A stretch of DNA of 64,000 nucleotides from Neckera pumila (Eukaryota; Streptophyta; Bryopsida; Hypnales; Neckeraceae): assembly GCA_963969595.1 (NCBI GenBank), contig OZ018416.1:13904065-13968064 (forward strand), read 5' to 3'. Positions 32,658 through 44,540 of this stretch are shown here, piece after piece. Numbering within the stretch: position 1 is the first letter of the stretch; each line of letters starts with the position of its first letter. Position numbers and translations under genes: made by a program. The notes under the pieces were generated by a model, which was not told the origin of the DNA, ran no database searches, and saw nothing but the letters and a program-made list of their open reading frames with translations.

Positions 32658-35600
32658 ATGGATTTTGGTGCCCTGGGTGTTGGGGACGATGCCGTTGCAA
32701 AGGCACCGCGAGCGGCCTCAATTGCACGCTTTGCAAAGAAGAAGGCTGAGAAAGCTGCGCGTGAGGCTCTTGAGTTGGCGCAAATCGAGATGAAGAGGAA
32801 GGGCAAGCAAATTGACTCGCGAAGGGTGGAGGCGCACAAACAGACCATGAAATCTTACTTTCAGTCTAATTGAGGGTCAGGAGCAGACCAACCTCTTTCC
32901 CTTGTCTTCGATGGTTGCATGCCGGAGGTGCCAGGTGCGGAACCTCAATCGGGGGAGGAGTATCCGAGCGATGAATGCAGCGATCGATTACTTGGGAGAC
33001 AGAAGAGCACATTGCGATCGCGAGACACTGCTATCACTCTTGGGTCTTCTTCAGGATCAAGAGACACTGTTGTATTTAGTGCCAAGTCTCCGCTAATTGC
33101 AATTTTGGAGGATTTTGAAGACTGTGACGATGCCAAGTTTGTGGAGATCTCTAACGAGTTTGATGGATCCGATGATTCAAACTTTGAGTCCCCACCATTG
33201 AAGAGGGGTGCCACAATCTGCTCTAAGGCTGACCTTCAGCAATCCAAGGCTCGAAAGAGGTACGATCGCCATTGCAAGTTTCAAACATTGTGGGCTGCAA
33301 AGCTCCCCTGGGCTGAAGGTATAATGGCGTCAGATGGCATTCTGCATATGGTCAAGTGCAAAGTTTGTTCTTCTTTTTACAGGAAGCCTTGCATAATGGC
33401 TCCAAAATTTGATACTCTTATTAAATACAATGGCAACCGCATAGCAAAGAAGGACATGCCGCAGTATAAGGTAAAAGCGGAAGAGAGCTACATTGCGACA
33501 CAGTGCAAGCATAGGAAAAACTTGCGCTTGTATGCAGCAAAGCCCCCCCCCCCCCGTCTTGGAACAACTGAACCAATATACTTTGGTAGAAGCCAGGAAG
33601 AAGAGAGTCCAATTTGCGACTTTGTTCCAGCTACTCTCTGATGGGCGGCCAATGGTGGAATTTGAATCTCGGCAGGCACTGTACAAGTTGTTGGGTGCTC
33701 CCGACATGCCATCAGCGCATTGGTGTGACAATTTGGGTTGGGTCATGGCAGCTTATATGTACAAACAGGTCATGCAAGAGACACGGAGGTGGATTGCTGA
33801 TGCCCAATTCTTGGCCGTCACAGTGGACGAGGTTACTGCAATCGACAATAGCAGATATTTGTCCGTTCATGCTTATGTTGTTCGTGATTGGGTGAGGAAT
33901 CCTTTGCTTGTTTCTTTACAACGAGTGGAATGCAGTCCAATGGCTGAAAATCTCACGGAACTCATTGTCGATGCTGTGAAAAGTGGTGCTAGGCTAGACT
34001 GTGAAGACTTTGCAAAAAAGGCACTTAGCTTTGGGGCCGACGGTGCCTCCACGCTGCAGGGAACTCGAACGGGAGTCACTTTGCAGATCAAACAAAAGCA
34101 TGCACCAAATCTGATAGGGGTGCATTGTATTGCTCATTGATGCAACTTGGCATTTAAGGCGTTGTCTGATCTTTCCATATTCTACGATGTTGAGAAACTC
34201 CTCTCGGTCACCTACTCCTACTTCTGTAAGAATTCTAAGAGGTTTTCAAAATTCTGTCAGTTAGCTGAATTGACGGAGACTAAGGGGATTAAGATGCTCC
34301 GTAACGTGCAAACTCGGTGGGTTAGTTTGATAGAACCACTATGACGCGTCCTCTCTGAATATCGGACACTCATCTACAAAATGCAGGAAGACCTCCATGA
34401 AAACAACAAGGCTGAGGTACTAAGTCTTTCCTGTATTTGCTTTCTTTATTCATTCAAGACTGCTTAGATGTGAGGTTAGATGTGAGTTTGAGGGTATTTC
34501 TTGTACATTGTATACTTTTATATTGATTTATGTGTGATTTGTGTGACTTTCATTGTCTTTGCTGTGGGCTCCGTCCTCTTTCTTGATTTTGTTGTTTGTA
34601 ACGTTCACTTACTTCGTTTACGTACTGGTCCATGCAGGCGTGTCTTATTATGTTGCTTGACCCGTTTACCTTGCTTGGTATGTGTGCATTGTTGCCACTT
34701 TTGGATGCAATAGACACTTTAATAAATTACGCACAGAAATGTGACCTTTATGTCTGTGACTTCATTGCTGCGGTCAAAGTTTGCCAGGCCTCGCTTTATT
34801 GCATGTATGAGGATAAGGGAACTGCCTTCAGCTCTGATGAGTTTTGGAGCTTCAACAATTTGCTCGATTGCAGCCACAAGCAAATTCATATAAAGTGGTT
34901 GTGTTATCTTAACGACAATACTGCAGTTTTAGCGTTTGTTTGCCATAGGGAGCAAATCCATGCCAAACACAAGGGAGCCCCTGTGGATCGCGACATGTGG
35001 GCTGGTTTGCTTGCCAAAGTGAAGTCTGAGTGCTCAAGTAAGTTCTATCTCAATTGCAGCTCAGAGATGTCACAGTTGTAGTGTAGAGATGCAGATCGAT
35101 GGATTTGGGCTAAGTCAGCATCCTTGCTTTCCTTAATGAACCTCCTCATTTGCTTTGTTCTCATTGCTTGCATGTATGAGAATAATCTAACTCTGTGTGT
35201 GATTGCAGGTGCAGGTGCAGCTAGAGCCTTGGTGGCAGAGCTGGATGTTAGGTTTCCTGCCCAGCATGTTATGAATGCGTTGGGCATTCTGTATCTTCAA
35301 TACTGGTGTATGCCAAATGCTGAGGAGATGTTCGATAACCACCTCCGCACTCTGATGGACACGTATGGTCACGGGAAAATTCTTGGCGAGGGTGAGAAGA
35401 AGCTCTTGATTAAACCCTTGATCGATTGAGAGGCATTGATATCGCAACGCGCTCTCTTCAAGACATGCATGAAAAGCAACTCTTGGGCGGCCATGCTCCC
35501 ACCTTACAACATAAACCCACTTACCAAAGTCTGGAGAGTCCTTGAGAGCAACCACAGTTTGACTCAAACCTTTGGAGAATTCTTGAAGCTTGCCGAAATT

Positions 35601-35759
35601 GCTGTCATCCATGTTCTTGGATCCGTGGAGGACGAACGCCTGTTCTCTAGTGTAGGATTTCTAAAGTCCAAGTTGCGCAACAACTTGGAGGAGCACATCC
35701 AAGTAGTGGTGGGGATGTTTTCACAACGTCTCTATAGTATTGAGACCTTCCCTTATTAG
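32658..35759 (+). pseudogene. hAT-superfamily transposase pseudogene, three exons
   Basis: Exons 32658-34416, 34638-35037 and 35209-35759 are joined by GT-AG introns of 221 and 171 bp whose phases (0 and 1) restore one frame. Domains in order: an N-terminal BED/TTF-like zinc finger (MVKCKVCSSFYRKPC ... CKHRKNLRLYAAK), a DDE region with D in AVTVDEVTAID and D in SFGADGAS, the CIAH block, and the C-terminal hAT dimerisation motif (SVEDERLFSSVGFLKSKL). It is broken by four in-frame TGA codons (32871, 34138, 34342, 35427) and one shift in a 13-C run at 33543-33555, where 12 C would keep the frame. Each TGA could be a deaminated CGA; the one after CIAH sits where the family usually has Arg. The homopolymer shift could be a sequencing error, but the stops remain. 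Confidence 0.85.
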
Positions 35760-36918
35760 CGTGTTTTTGATGAATGGTTTAGTACTAGAGGTAGAGGCAG
35801 ATACATGAGCAACATTTAGGTAATCGTTTGTAGCAGAGGTAACCTTTAGGTGTAGCAGGCATACAGTTTTTTTTATTTGTTTGGCGTTGGTTGAGATTCA
35901 TTTTTCCCTTTAATCCCAATGTCTTGTTACTTTCTTTTTCATGTTCAGAGACTCATACTTATAACATCATATTTTACTGTACAACTGGTTGTTGTGAATT
36001 GCGGATTTGTGACTTCCACAGATTGGAGGCTTCCACAGATTCAAAGATTGAAGCTTTGTGACTTTTTCGATTGAAGGATTGAAGGATCCCTCATCGCTGG
36101 AGTTCACGGCAGCAAACAGGTGAAATAAAGTATTGCATAGCCTTTCAGATTTGATGGAAGCCAGTTGTGATTGAGCAAAATTTAGCAAAAGAATTTCCAT
36201 ACATGACCCCCCTCTTTTGTGCTTCTTGTTCCTCGAAGGAATGTAGTTCATCAGTTGCAGTTTTAGCGTCAAGTCTAGAAGCATTGTTGGAAGAACAAAA
36301 AAATTGGATTTAGTTGTAGGTGAATGTCTTCAAGAACATGTTGATGGGGTAGTAGGTGTTGTGCGATTGCCCCGATTGACTAGTACTCCCGGGTAAGCAA
36401 CTCCCATATTATAAAGCCCTGATTGTAATCACTTATAATGCATTTTAATCCAATCTCAAAGGACATAATTTGTTTTAATGTAGAAAATTCTTATAGCCCT
36501 TTTAACAAGGAATTCAAAAATGTAATTATATAAATGAAATGCATTTTTTTGAGGACAATAATAGAACTAAAAACCTAATTATATGAGCTTTTTTAATACA
36601 TGTATCATAGGACAAGCTACCCAACTTTTGGGGCTTTTTAATAAAGATTTAATTTTAATTGAAAGGAACTTTTTGTAAAGGTTTTTAAAAACTATGTATA
36701 AGTGTTCCAATTCTTTATATATATATTGCAAATTTTTTTTTAGTATGTATAGAACCTGACATTTTCTACATCTTTTTTTTTAATTTGGTCTTCACCCAAC
36801 TTTTTGGTCTTTTCAATTTGATATAATTTTTACAGAAGCCGTCCTCTAAGCCTTTTTAATGCCAATGACCCCTGCATATTATATAAGAGTTGCGTACCCA
36901 AGCTAGTACTATTGCTGT
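35760..36918. other. Noncoding stretch downstream of the hAT pseudogene
   Basis: AT-rich with no recognised gene. It probably belongs to the transposon that contains the hAT gene. Confidence 0.45.
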
Positions 36919-37016
36919 AGTGGATTGTGTTGCACAGATTTATCGTTTGCAGAGGAGGATTAGGTTGCAGTGGATTGTATTGCACAAATCTATTATTTGC
37001 AGCAGAGGATAAGGTT
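36919..37016 (+). repeat. 50-bp tandem duplication
   Basis: TGGATTGTRTTGCACARATY...TTTGCAG is repeated at 36921 and 36971 with few changes. Confidence 0.85.
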
Positions 37017-37218
37017 AGTGAAGGAGGAGCTATTTTGCAATTTGTTAGGCTTAGTTTTGAGAATTGCAGCAGGTATGGAAGTCAATTTTTATGGAGGACG
37101 AACACACCTTGTAAGTTGAATCCGCTTACCCATGTTATCTTCTTTGTACATTATGTGTGCCTGCACCACATTTGTCTATGCAGGTGGCCAATCCCAAGTG
37201 TACAGGGCTTTGTGTGAA

Positions 37219-37415
37219 CATTGCTTATTACCTTCAAATCTCTATTGTTTTCTTTACAACAAAACTTATGTAGCATCAGAGAGGGAAGGGTGTGGGTGCA
37301 GGTGTAGTGTCTCAACATTTCAACATTGTTCATTATCTTGAATCTCTGTTGTTTTCTTTTCACAAGTTACTTATTGTGGCATCGGAGGGGATGGTGTGGG
37401 TGTAGGTGTAGTGTA
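37219..37415 (+). repeat. About 104-bp tandem duplication
   Basis: Two units start at about 37219 and 37323. Both contain TCTCTRTTGTTTTCTTT and GGTGTGGGTGYAGGTGTAGT. A partial third unit (GAGCATTGCTTAAGATGTTT) lies near 37540. Confidence 0.75.
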
Positions 37416-38062
37416 AGGAATTTTTAGGTGAATGGTAAGTAGCTTCTTGCATGCTTTGAATTTGCAGTGGTGTTCTCTTCGTTTCTTGTTCAAATGTGCA
37501 CACATAAGCATGGCAAGGCACTGTGTCAGTGTTAGGGAGCATTGCTTAAGATGTTTAAATATTATGGAAGGATATGATTCAACAATCCTCACGTCCATTC
37601 TCTGTTGTTCTCACTTCTTTTAGGAATTTCTTGACTTTAGCATTGCTGTAAGTATTTGGGAGGGTGCATGTCAAGCTTATATAAGTGAGCCGGCAATGTG
37701 TAGTTCTGCACTGAACCACAATACCATAACTTCGTCACCTTGCACACACATAATCTGAACATGTCGCCTAATGAACCCTAGTAGCCCATCCACTTTTGCC
37801 AATTGACCACTAGGACAAAAGTGGAAATCATCACAGACACCACTAAAAAAAGCCAGAAATCGCCAAAAGTAATCTAAGTATAGTAATGAGTTCGCCTAAC
37901 TTAGCAATGACTCTTTTGTGGGGTCGCCATTGTAGAACTGCATACCCTGTGGAGACATCGCCACAGAGACCCTGACGCCCAAAAAAATTTCGGCTTTTCT
38001 TTCATTTCAAAAATCCGAAAAAAAAGCCCTGTTTCTTTGGAGGGGTGCAGGAGATGCTCTTA

Positions 38063-38980
38063 GCTGCCCACGAAGAAACGTAACGGACAATAATGCCTCT
38101 GTACGTTATTAGTCTGTACACGACTACGAATAGATCTTTTAAGATTCTCTTGGTTCAGTGATCCAGCGATTCCTGTCCAATTTAGCTCCCGACAGACTGC
38201 GTGCACCAGTCCCCCGCCAATCTGGAGATTCCCACCCCAGACTAATTGCACTCCACGCTAATTGGACCGCTTCCCACTTGCCGGACTAGATGCCCTTCTC
38301 GTTCCGACATCGGACGGAGGGAGGGGACGAGCAGGGTGGATTTTCCCCGGGGGAATTTTTGTTTGCCACAAATTTTTTATGTTGCAAGTTCTGAATTCAG
38401 TTCATATTTGCAATCAGGGGAGAAGTCTACGACATACCCTTGGCACTGCACTAAATAAGGGGGCTTTTTTTTTATTACTTTTATTCCAGAAACGCAAAAT
38501 TTATCATGCTGGTCCCACTTTGTGCAATGGATTTAGTGTCGTACCCGGGAGGTCCCAACAGTTTTCTGTGCAAGGCGTTAAATCCTCCAATCGAAGTGGG
38601 ACCAATGGGGTATATTTTGTGTCTTTCGGGATAAAAGTAAAAAAATAAAAGTCCCCTACTTTTGTGCCGTGTTCAAAATATGTTCTAGACCTCTTCTAGA
38701 TGATTTGGGATCTTAGATTGCAAATATGAATTTAGAATTTGCAAAAAAATAAAATTGCGACAAATTAAAAACTCTTGCATTTTCCTCAATAGTAAATTTA
38801 GCTTGCAGGGTCCACTTTGAATGGAGGATTTAGCATCCTTTGCATTTTTTTGTACAGGATGCTAAACTCGTCCTACAAAATGGGCCATGCAAGGTGAATT
38901 TACCCGTTGGAAAAATGCTAGAATTTTTTTGTTTTTCACGCATAATAAAATTTGCAAATTTTGAATTCATACCCTATTGA
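38063..38980. other. Stretch with degenerate direct repeats
   Basis: Blocks such as GGTGGATTTTCC..GGG, ATGCTAAACTCGTCCTACAAA and GCAAATTTTGAATTCATA recur in decayed form near 39350-39430 and 40100-40140. No gene was found. Confidence 0.4.
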
Positions 38981-38984
38981 CGTG

Positions 38985-40083
38985 TTGGTCAGTTTCGTAA
39001 AGAATTAGGGAAAAATTGGAACATATCTCAAATATGAAATTTTTTACAAATATTTATAAAAATTTGAGAAAATTTAATTGTTGCCAATTTTGGATATCCA
39101 AAAAAATTTATTCTTGAGAAAATTTAGAAAAAAACACACATTTATGATGAATAGAAAAAATACTTTACTACAATTACAATTTTTTTTAGAAAGGAATTCT
39201 TTTTATTAATTCTTATTTTATAATGCCTAACCATTTTTTCCAAAAAAATATTTAATTTGGTATTTGAGTGTCAAATTTGTTCTCAACATAACTTACACTC
39301 CTACAATATTCAATGCACAAGATGCTAAACCCATTCCATAAAGTAGGACTAATAAGGTGGATTTTACTTTGGAGAAAATGCATGGCTTTTTTTAATTTTC
39401 CACACATGGTAAAATTTTATAAATTTTGAGTATTTGTATTTGCAATCAGAGCCCCCTAATTAGCTGGGCGAGGTCAAGAACATACCCTCAACACCGACGG
39501 CACAATGAAATACCGTACGTGTAGGCAGATTTGGCAATTTCATTTTCAAATTTGGCATTTTCAATAAGGAGATAGGAATTCTTTTGTTTTCGGCACTTTA
39601 TGAGGACGCTACACTAAAAATGATATTTAGTGTTGGCAACACTAATTACGAACCTTGACACTAAATATCATAAGCAAGTAACACTAAATCTAATTTCTAA
39701 CACTAAATATGCTCTATGGTAAATCTGAAATCTGAAAAGGTTTACATTTAGTGTTAGAACACGTTAAAGGCAAGGAAGGAGACGATAGGAGCGGAGGCGG
39801 CGCATTGAAGTCCAACACAACACTAAATCCGCTACAATTCAGATTTAGTATTGTGGTTGGTAGGGGGGTAAAACACTAAATGTCATACTACACTAAATAT
39901 CATTTTTAGTGTACTAATTTTGAGTTGATTCTTTCTAATCATGCACAAATGTGTTGCTTTTTCTGTTTTTTCTTTAAAACAATTATTTCAGATTTTTAGA
40001 AATAGCTGTAAATAATTTTTTTAAATTTTGACATCTTCCAAATTTTCCCGAGTTATTTACGAAACTGACCTACACGTACGGTA
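38985..40083. repeat. Inverted repeat of about 100 bp around a nested 300-bp element
   Basis: GGTCAGTTTCGTAAAGAATT (left, about 38985) mirrors AGTTATTTACGAAACTGACC (right, ending 40070), and similarity extends about 100 bp. A perfect 15-bp inverted pair, TACCGTACGTGTAGG at 39511-39525 and its complement at 40069-40083, lies within the same interval. A third related arm is at 41640-41820. The 300-bp element at 39612 sits between. Confidence 0.6.
39612..39911. mobile_element. 300-bp MITE with perfect 21-bp ends and an ACACTAAAT array
   Basis: Ends begin CACTAAAAATGATATTTAG on both strands (21 bp identical), with TA on each side (39610-39611, 39912-39913). The repeat end is itself near-palindromic. 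ACACTAAAT or its complement occurs about eight times within the element, in both orientations. CACTA-type termini and subterminal repeats suggest En/Spm, but a 2-bp TA duplication fits Tc1/mariner better, so the superfamily is open. Confidence 0.88.
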
Positions 40084-40270
40084 GGGGGCTCCATTTTTAC
40101 TTTTAAGGCACACCAAATTCACCCTGCTGGCTGGTCCAACGAAGTGCATTTAGTGCAAAGTCCAAAGTGTACAGTGTCTGCGTGACCTTATCAATGGGAC
40201 TGACATGTCTGCACCGATGGGTCAATTGTCTGTAAGCCCTTTTTTTTAATGCAATGGTACTTTGTACATT

Positions 40271-40353
40271 GGGTACAGTAGTTAACTGACAAAATAAATA
40301 AAAATTGTCTGTAAGCTACTCTGTACGGACTTTGTCAGTTAACTACTGTACCC
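40271..40353. other. Perfect 23-bp hairpin with 37-nt loop
   Basis: GGGTACAGTAGTTAACTGAC plus AAA (40271-40293) is exactly complementary to 40331-40353. An outer partial pairing extends the stem. It may be a small MITE, a structured RNA or a miRNA-like precursor. Confidence 0.75.
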
Positions 40354-40420
40354 TATGTGTGATAATGATCTTATATCGAAGTATTTCCTTATCCTTTTTT
40401 TTTTCCTTTTTTTTTCTTTT

Positions 40421-40650
40421 TTAACCCTTAACGTCGAGGCGGACGTTTTGTGTCCGATGGATGACAAGGAATCAAATTGTATAGGATAGAAGTGCAACTA
40501 TTCATCCTCTAAATTTGCTTTGGAAAGGAAAAATCTTCTACAGTAGTTTGACTTCCAATGACTACTTTTGCAATTCTGGAAGTCAATGATTCACACGGTA
40601 ATAGAAAAGGAAGATTTCGAAGGTCCCCCCCTTCGGCATTTAAGGGTTAA
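40421..40650. mobile_element. 230-bp TTAA MITE, second terminus type
   Basis: TTAA at 40421-40424 and 40647-40650. Both ends read inward as TTAACCCTTAA followed by a CGARG-like block (CGTCGAGGCGGACG left, ATGCCGAAGGGG right). An extra GGGTTAA follows the right end. A poly-T/C tract precedes it. The ends are piggyBac-like but distinct from family A. Confidence 0.65.
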
Positions 40651-40657
40651 GGGTTAA

Positions 40658-41892
40658 CAACACACTTACCTTACCCTATCTTTCATTTAAATAAACACAA
40701 AGGAAGTGTGTCCCAGCCCAGCTCCGACACTTCATACAGACTTGCAGAGTGTGCAGACTGTAGTGGATATGAATTATTGTTACCGACTCTTGAGGTTCAT
40801 CAATGAATTATAGTACCGCCAGACCAAGGAAAGATCAGAACAAACTGATCACAGTCGAAGTGTAGAACTTCTGCAAAGTAAGCTTAATAGTCCCAGGACC
40901 AGGCTCAAGGTCCTATGTTCAAGAATCTCAAAGAACTTTCCGGATGCGTATGTCTAGAATTGGGCTTCGATAGGACCAGGCAATCAATACTCCATCACTG
41001 TAGAGAGGTCATTGCCTTCGAGAAGTTCCAAGTGTAGAATAAACATGTCAAGTTCTTTCTCCAAGGAAGAGAAGGAGGTGAGTGTGCTTCATTGTTCGAG
41101 AAGTTTTGGAAACTGTCCCCATAATTTGCCTCCAATCAATAGAAGGAGTTGGGGAGGTTTCCAAGAGCCCCGGTTGCATCCTCTCCATATTCAAACCTCC
41201 CCGTTCATTTCCTCTAGTATTAAACTCTCACCAACTATTTTGCTTCAACCACAAATTTGTGAAGGCTACAACCCTCTTCTTCCAAAGACATGTTGTTCTT
41301 GAAACTAAACTCCAAATTCCATTACATAGGGCAAACATGGACGACAAAGCAAGGGTTGATCGTTACAACCAGTCCTAAAGCAGTATCCACCCCCATCATG
41401 TCTAAATACTCCAAGCCCTTCAATGGTCAATCCTAAAGTGATATCCGCCTCTAGCAACTCAAGCTTTTTCGTGCAATTCATTTACTTCATTATTGATGCA
41501 ACAAAACTATACCATACAATATGTTCAAGTCAAATTTGGCACCTTGGTGCCAAGATAATTTCATTTCATTTGGACAATTAGGGACTGTCAGTACTTTGTT
41601 CTTCCTAATTTTTCAACATTCCTCTTGGAATGAATTGATTTTTTCTATTCAGATGTAAATGAGTTCCTTTTTCTAAATTTTCTCAAGAATAATTTTTGAA
41701 AACTCAGAATTGACAACAATGAAATTTTCTCAGATTTTCAAAAATAGGTGTACAATTTTTCAAGTTTTAGACATGTTCCAAATTTCCCCTATTCATTTAC
41801 GAAATTGGCCTACATACGTCGGGTAAATTGTACCAAGACTCCCCCAAGCAACTCCCCCAAGCAACTCGTCACAACTGAATGTCCCCCGCAGC
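40658..41892. other. Intergenic DNA upstream of the F-box locus
   Basis: No recognised gene. 41640-41820 carries the third arm of the inverted repeat seen at 38985/40070. Open frames at 41012-41378 have no recognisable domain. Confidence 0.45.
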
Positions 41893-41900
41893 TATATAAA
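41893..41900 (+). promoter_or_regulatory. TATA box, probable F-box gene promoter
   Basis: TATATAAA lies in a GC-richer context, about 0.9 kb upstream of the first recognisable F-box exon. A transcript would begin near 41925-41930. A short ATG-stop (ATGTCCTGA at 41946) would be an upstream open reading frame. Confidence 0.4.
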
Positions 41901-42814
41901 CACTGAGGAAGTCTGGAGCTTCAGGCCTGCAATAGTCGAGTCACAATGTCCTGAGCTTCTCACATTCAGCTTGTGCTCTGCCAATTTTCCACTCAGGAGT
42001 CAGCTCCGTTTGTTAGCGACGAACCGCCTCTTTGATGGTCGCCTCGTTCGCCCTTTCGAATTGCTACTAAAGGTGGCGGTAATGAAATTGCTGCTCGAGC
42101 TACAGGTGCGATTGCGAGCGATTGCAAAGTGGAAACTCTGGCTAATGTCGAAAGATAGTGTCGGATGCCTGGATTTCTTCATTTCACTTGGGTACTTTCA
42201 CAGAACTCATCCAATCTGCTATTTCTGCTTGACACTTTGCAAAATCATTGTGTTGCTTGGAGTTGTTGTTCTTGTCTTGGAGGTTGTCGCTATGGGAACC
42301 TCAATTCTTGAAAATGTGACCGTACAAGCAACGTCTTGTAACAGCATTCCCACCAGTGCCCGCTCAATCAGACGCATCACAGAAGATTGAGCGGGCCTTG
42401 GCACGGTGAAGGCCAAAGGGTGGAACAAGTACCCCCACCGTTCCTCCCTCTGCTCCCCTTTCCAAAACTGTGATCCCACTTTTTTAGGCTTAGTGGTTTC
42501 TCCACCAGCTTCCTACTTGTGGTCTTCATCGCTTGTTTCCAAAAATTCCATACCAAACCATACTTAGACAAGCACTGACAACAAGATTTTCCAAAATTTG
42601 CGGTCTTGAGTCGTTGAAGAGGCTCCCTACTCTTGAGTGCCCGAGTGCATTTTGCAAGTGGACGCTTTGGAAGTTGGCTGTGCAAGAGTCACGGTGGGGG
42701 TCAAAACCAAGCAAGGGCCCTCGGGGAGAAGTTGCGGCCACGCCCAGCGCGCCACGGTGGGAATGCTCTAAAGTGTGGTGCTTGACACTGATAGCAGTTC
42801 TTTCTTTGACTCAG

Positions 42815-44234
42815 GCTTTCAGCGATATCTGGCAATTCCAGGAGGTCACCACGGCGGCTACCAAAGAGGCGGTTCATCGAGTACGGAACGTTCGATCGGG
42901 ACGTCGATGGTGAATGTATCTCTGATGTTTCAGAGGGGCAGTCAAAACGAATCAAGCAGTCAAGCGGGTATTCAAGTCATCGTCTCCACAACCCAGCGGA
43001 GAAATGGCTAAATGATTCTCTCGGGGTTAGGTTAGAGAATCCACTGCCAGGTCTTTTCCCTGCGGAGGAAGAGCTTATTAAGGAACCAGCAGTTACAGCT
43101 TGGGATGATCTGCCTGCTGACATTCATGAAAAGATTCTGCACAGGCTAGATTTTAGAGGTCTATCTCGTTTCAAAGCATTGTCAAAATCCTGTAAGAACT
43201 ACATAGGGAGTGAGGCCTTCTGTCAGTCGCGGGCAGAAGTTTCAGAAGGCTCATTCACGGCGATCATCTACTACATTAAACATAGAGTGTGGCAATGTAG
43301 TGGATACGATTTGCATACCAAGTCGTGGAGAGCATTGCCACCACTTTCGTACCTTCCACCTCCAGATACCGAACTTTTCAAGGAGTATTCGGTATGCGGC
43401 CATGGCGGCCTCATGTGTGCTGAAGTTTCAAAGTCGCCCAAGAAAGGAGAATTCGTGGTGTTCAACCCCTTAAAGGGAGAGAAAAAAGCTCTGCCACCGC
43501 TGCTGTTTCCAAGAAACCCAGTGCTCGTTCACATCGTCGTCAACTCTGCACAAAAATCCTACAAAGTGATAGTTGCTGGGAGCTCGACCGCAAGTGATGA
43601 GCACCTGTCTCGAAAAATGGAAATTTATGATTCATCCACACTAGAGTGGAAATCCACGTTAGACTTACCGGGACCGACGTTCGGGCTGAACGAGCACCAG
43701 ACTGGTGTGTGTCTGAACGGAATCCTCTTCTTCATCTCGTTTTTGGCAGGTGCTTGCCGCAGGGGTGTGGTAGCATTTGATGTTGCCAAAGGGCAATGGT
43801 TGACGAACATGACTTGTCCAATCCCGTTCTCCTCGGCCTCAAACACCTTACAACTTGTCGAGAGCGATGGGAAGCTGTACCTATTCTCTGAGCAAGAGCG
43901 AGGCGCGATTGTGGAGCATTGCATCGACGAGATGGAGTTTCCTAACCCTAAAGCAGGAGTAATTTCGTGTCAGTGGAGAAATGTGGTGCGAGTGAGCAAG
44001 TCGGGTGGACGAGGGCTTCTCGTGTATCCTGAGTACACATGTGTCGGATTCGGGGAAGGAAAGCTGTCGATCTTCAATACGCTCAACCGAGATGGTGTGG
44101 TGTACGACATGCGAGACGGAAGGCAGTGTGAGGTGTTAGAAAAACCGCCCGCAGATCAAAAGGGTGACAATTTCTTCAGCTTGAATCCGGCATCCTTCAC
44201 AATTCAACCGAGCTTTGGTAATGATCCGAGCTAA
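42815..44234 (+). CDS. F-box protein with kelch-type C-terminal region (5' end unresolved)
   Basis: The F-box adaptor links SCF ubiquitin ligase to its target. The frame is open from a TGA at 42807 to the TAA at 44232-44234, but contains no ATG before about residue 150, so a spliced 5' exon is needed. TTCTTTCTTTGACTCAG| at 42814 is a good acceptor, with GCTTTCAG| at 42822 as an alternative. In order: a basic, Ser-rich N-part (RRLPKRRFIEY, GQSKRIKQSS), the F-box (TAWDDLPADIHEKILHRLDF, then RGLSRFKALSKSCKNYI), and about 320 residues resembling plant F-box/kelch proteins (VFNPLKGEKKALPPL, MEIYDSSTLEWKSTLDLPGP, ETGVCLNG-like HQTGVCLNGILFFI). Target and pathway are unknown. The likely promoter is the TATA box at 41893, and an AATAAA lies at about 44535. 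The neighbouring tandem duplication holds fragments of the same F-box. Confidence 0.82.
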
Positions 44235-44534
44235 GTACGAGCACTGAGTGTTGATGCAATCTCGCTGAACCGAGACGGCCATTCTAGTGATTTGTCCTGT
44301 CAGAATATTGCGGGTTTTGAGATGTTTGCAGTAACTGATTTATATAAGTTAAACCTGGCGAGTTGGTTAATATCTTTCCAATTCGGCTTTAGTAACCGGA
44401 ATAATTACAGAGGTAAGCAAGTGACGAAATTTAGGAGACGAGTAAGTTACCAGAGAAATGCACATCCAATGTGTAGATGAAAAGAGATTTTAATTGCACT
44501 TAGAATGATTGTACATACTGTAAATGAATTGTTA

Positions 44535-44540
44535 AATAAA
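44535..44540 (+). terminator. Candidate polyadenylation signal of the F-box gene
   Basis: AATAAA lies about 300 bp downstream of the F-box stop codon, in an AT-rich context. Confidence 0.4.

Larger units (their letters stand above)
31755..38059 (+). mobile_element. Large TTA-flanked element enclosing a hAT transposase pseudogene
   Basis: TTA at 31752-31754 and 38060-38062. The left end is GAACATCTCTTGCAGCCCTC. The right end, read inward, is GAGCATCTCCTGCACCCCTC followed by CAAAGAA, nearly identical to the left end of unit 1. The first about 220 bp are the inverted copy of 31150-31348 (CTCGAT/ATCGAG, ACAAGTCATAGAACTTGC). The interior holds the hAT gene at 32658-35759 and, from 35760 to 38040, noncoding DNA with short tandem repeats. 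hAT elements normally make 8-bp duplications, so the TTA ends may belong to a different element into which hAT inserted, or the pairing may be fortuitous. Confidence 0.5.

Noticed and set aside
42082..42390. Hydrophobic open frame between the TATA box and the F-box exons
   Set aside because: No family recognised. It could be a 5' exon plus intron of the F-box gene, but joining it in frame requires unsupported splice choices.
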